Origin: an uncultured Lachnospiraceae bacterium
Lineage (GTDB): Bacteria; Bacillota; Clostridia; Lachnospirales; Lachnospiraceae
Direction of reading: 5' to 3'
Length of the DNA: 22,175 bases
Assembly (NCBI GenBank): GCA_934432885.1
Contig: CAKRYY010000042.1
Location: forward strand, 1 to 22,175
The first letter of the stretch is position 1. Each line of letters starts with the position of its first letter. This document shows, piece after piece, positions 20,727-22,175 of this stretch. The position numbers and the translations under genes are program-made. Under the pieces are notes generated by a model. The model saw only the letters and a list, made by a program, of their open reading frames with translations, was not told the origin of the DNA and ran no database searches.

Positions 20727-22088
20727 ATGTACAGATTCAAAGATTCAGAGAAAAAAGGGCATATAAGTATCAGGGCAATCAATTTGTCTTTGGTTGTGGT
20801 AGTAGTATTGTTTTCTGTCATTGTTGAAAGTATCAGCATTCTGATTGAAAGGCAGTATGCAAAAGTGTCAGATATTCAGAGAACATATACCATATGCAGT
20901 AATGCAGCAGATGTTTTGCAGAAAGAATCAGACAATCTGAGCTTTGCCGTAGAAGAATATGTTATTGCCAAGAACAGGAATTCCATAGAAAGATATTTTA
21001 AAATTATAGATGAAGGACTCAGGGAAGATGAAGTAGAAAGAGCAAAGGAAAGAGGCGTTGACTGTTCCTGCCTTGAGGCTGCATTATTGATTTCCGATGA
21101 ATTGATGGAAAGAGAAATACACGCATTTGCTTTGCTTCTGTTAGAAGAAAAGGATACTGGTAATATTCCACAACAGGTAAGAGAGTATCCGTTATCAGAG
21201 CAGGAACTTGGGATGTCGGGAGAAGAAAGGCTGCAGGCTGCGAGAGAACTGGTTCAGGGACAGGAGTATATTGTATACAAACAGAAAATATACGAAAAGA
21301 TTGAGACTTTTGAAAAGGAGGTGCTGGATCGTACACAGATAAAAATACGGGAGGAAATGAAAGAAATTTCCCGATATTTGAAATGTCAGAGGGTAGGTCA
21401 GATAATAGAGAATCTTTTTGTGATTTTAATTGCGATAGCTATATATCGTAATGTAACTGTAGTGATGAAACACTATTCAGAAGCAGTATCTGCTAACAAA
21501 CATATAGAACTAAAGGGACCGGATGAACTGTTATATCTGGCAAAGACAATCAATAGATTTCTTGATGAGCAGCAGAATGAAAAGGAAGAGCTGCAGTGGC
21601 AGGCGAAATATGATTCGCTGACCAGGGTAGCTAATAAAGGAGAAACCGAAAGATATATCCAGAAAAAACTGAATCATAGGGGAGCCAGAGGAGCCCTCAT
21701 ATTCGTGGATATTGATGATTTTAAGCATATCAATGACCGTTATGGGCATGCAGAAGGAGACCGGGCGATTCAGCAGGTAGTGGATGTTGTTCGTCAGAAT
21801 CTACGTGACAATGATTTTGTTGGCAGATTTGGTGGTGATGAGTTCGTCCTATGGATAGATGGTATTTCAAAGAATCGAGTATCATACATCAGAATGAGGA
21901 TAAATGAATTAAATGATAAGCTGCATGAAGAGAATGCTTTGGATATACCCATTTCCATCAGCGCCGGTATAACATTCTGTGTGGGTGGAGAGCAGTATGA
22001 AGATGTCGTGAAGCGTGCAGATCAGGCGCTGTATACGAAAAAAAGAAATGGAAAGAAAGGATGCCTGGTCTATGAGGAGATATTTTAG
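20727..22088 (+). CDS. Membrane-anchored GGDEF diguanylate cyclase
   Basis: A 453-residue signalling enzyme that makes cyclic di-GMP from two GTP. Membrane helix 1 at about 15-36 and helix 2 at about 226-246 flank an extracytoplasmic sensor of about 190 helical residues, not a recognisable Cache or PAS domain. A short HAMP-like linker follows (LKGPDELLYLAKTINRFLDE). The GGDEF domain covers about 290-450: metal/GTP segment 'VDIDDFKHINDRYGHAEGD', the active site GGDEF itself at 369-373, and RDND (360-363) exactly five residues before, an intact RxxD inhibitory site. The enzyme therefore looks active and feedback-controlled. ATG 20727 has GAGGGG only at a longish distance. No EAL domain is present. 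Signal unknown. Confidence 0.94.
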   Translation: MYRFKDSEKKGHISIRAINLSLVVVVVLFSVIVESISILIERQYAKVSDIQRTYTICSNAADVLQKESDNLSFAVEEYVIAKNRNSIERYFKIIDEGLREDEVERAKERGVDCSCLEAALLISDELMEREIHAFALLLLEEKDTGNIPQQVREYPLSEQELGMSGEERLQAARELVQGQEYIVYKQKIYEKIETFEKEVLDRTQIKIREEMKEISRYLKCQRVGQIIENLFVILIAIAIYRNVTVVMKHYSEAVSANKHIELKGPDELLYLAKTINRFLDEQQNEKEELQWQAKYDSLTRVANKGETERYIQKKLNHRGARGALIFVDIDDFKHINDRYGHAEGDRAIQQVVDVVRQNLRDNDFVGRFGGDEFVLWIDGISKNRVSYIRMRINELNDKLHEENALDIPISISAGITFCVGGEQYEDVVKRADQALYTKKRNGKKGCLVYEEIF

Positions 22089-22175
22089 CAATTGCCTATT
22101 GTTATTGTGACGTTGGTTTTGTCTAGTTTCATATAGTCCCGTAACGCCCTGTTTACAAGGGATTCACGGATTTTG
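22085..22175 (-). CDS. Possible gene end running off the window, unknown product
   Basis: On the minus strand 29 codons are open from the window edge to a TAA at 22087-22085, with a protein-like sequence (RESLVNRALRDYMKLDKTN, then VTITIGNC). It converges on and overlaps the diguanylate cyclase stop by three bases. The stretch is short enough to be open by chance, and no family is recognised. Confidence 0.3.
   Translation of the reverse strand, partial: KIRESLVNRALRDYMKLDKTNVTITIGNC

Noticed and set aside
1..22175. CRISPR array, tRNA, rRNA or riboswitch
   Set aside because: No regularly spaced repeats, cloverleaf-like sequence, ribosomal RNA signature or known riboswitch core was recognised on reading either strand.

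Overview
The window looks like a chromosomal segment of a gut-type Firmicute, most probably Lachnospiraceae (Clostridia). The reasons are strong AAGGAGG ribosome sites, TTGACA/TATAAT promoters, a CIRCE heat-shock operator, an AgrB homologue, a CsoR-controlled copper pump and an alcohol dehydrogenase close to the Thermoanaerobacter secondary ADH. No rRNA, tRNA or CRISPR array is visible.

Layout. Positions 1-500 hold the terminator of an upstream gene and a compact minus-strand unit (promoter, strong ribosome site, 23-codon cysteine-containing ORF, terminator) facing an AraC-type regulator (502-1368). A PPOX-fold flavin/PLP-type protein follows (1467-1886), convergent with a 5'-truncated glyoxalase-family gene (1986-2402, minus). 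A two-gene operon (2622-6512) encodes an 845-residue coiled-coil protein of unknown function and a 438-residue protein with a GNAT-like N-terminus and a possibly YbjN-like C-terminus; it has a good promoter and terminator. From 6656 to 9660 lies the copper module: a CsoR operator inside the promoter, csoR, and a copA whose C-terminus carries a CopZ-like domain with its own possible start site. An orphan agrB (9790-10395) follows, with no clear agrD and no agrC in view.

A TetR regulator (minus, 10571-11206) is divergent from a three-gene MacAB-like efflux operon: membrane fusion protein, ATPase and FtsX-type permease (11479-15951). Two matching palindromes in the shared promoter region are the likely TetR operators. 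Positions 15993-19490 are a patchwork: a tyrosine recombinase, a 5'-truncated aspartate racemase-like pseudogene, a Phd/RelE-type toxin-antitoxin pair, a CIRCE-controlled hsp20, a transposase-like remnant and a promoter-terminator unit that may make a small RNA. The window ends with a zinc/NADP-type secondary alcohol dehydrogenase (19590-20648), a membrane-anchored GGDEF diguanylate cyclase (20727-22088) and a possible gene end on the minus strand at the edge.

Themes: metal and drug export under local repressors, stress response, and quorum or second-messenger signalling, on a background of recombination scars. The least understood items are the coiled-coil/GNAT operon, the 23-residue peptide unit and the agr locus. 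Family names come from motif recognition; no database search was run.
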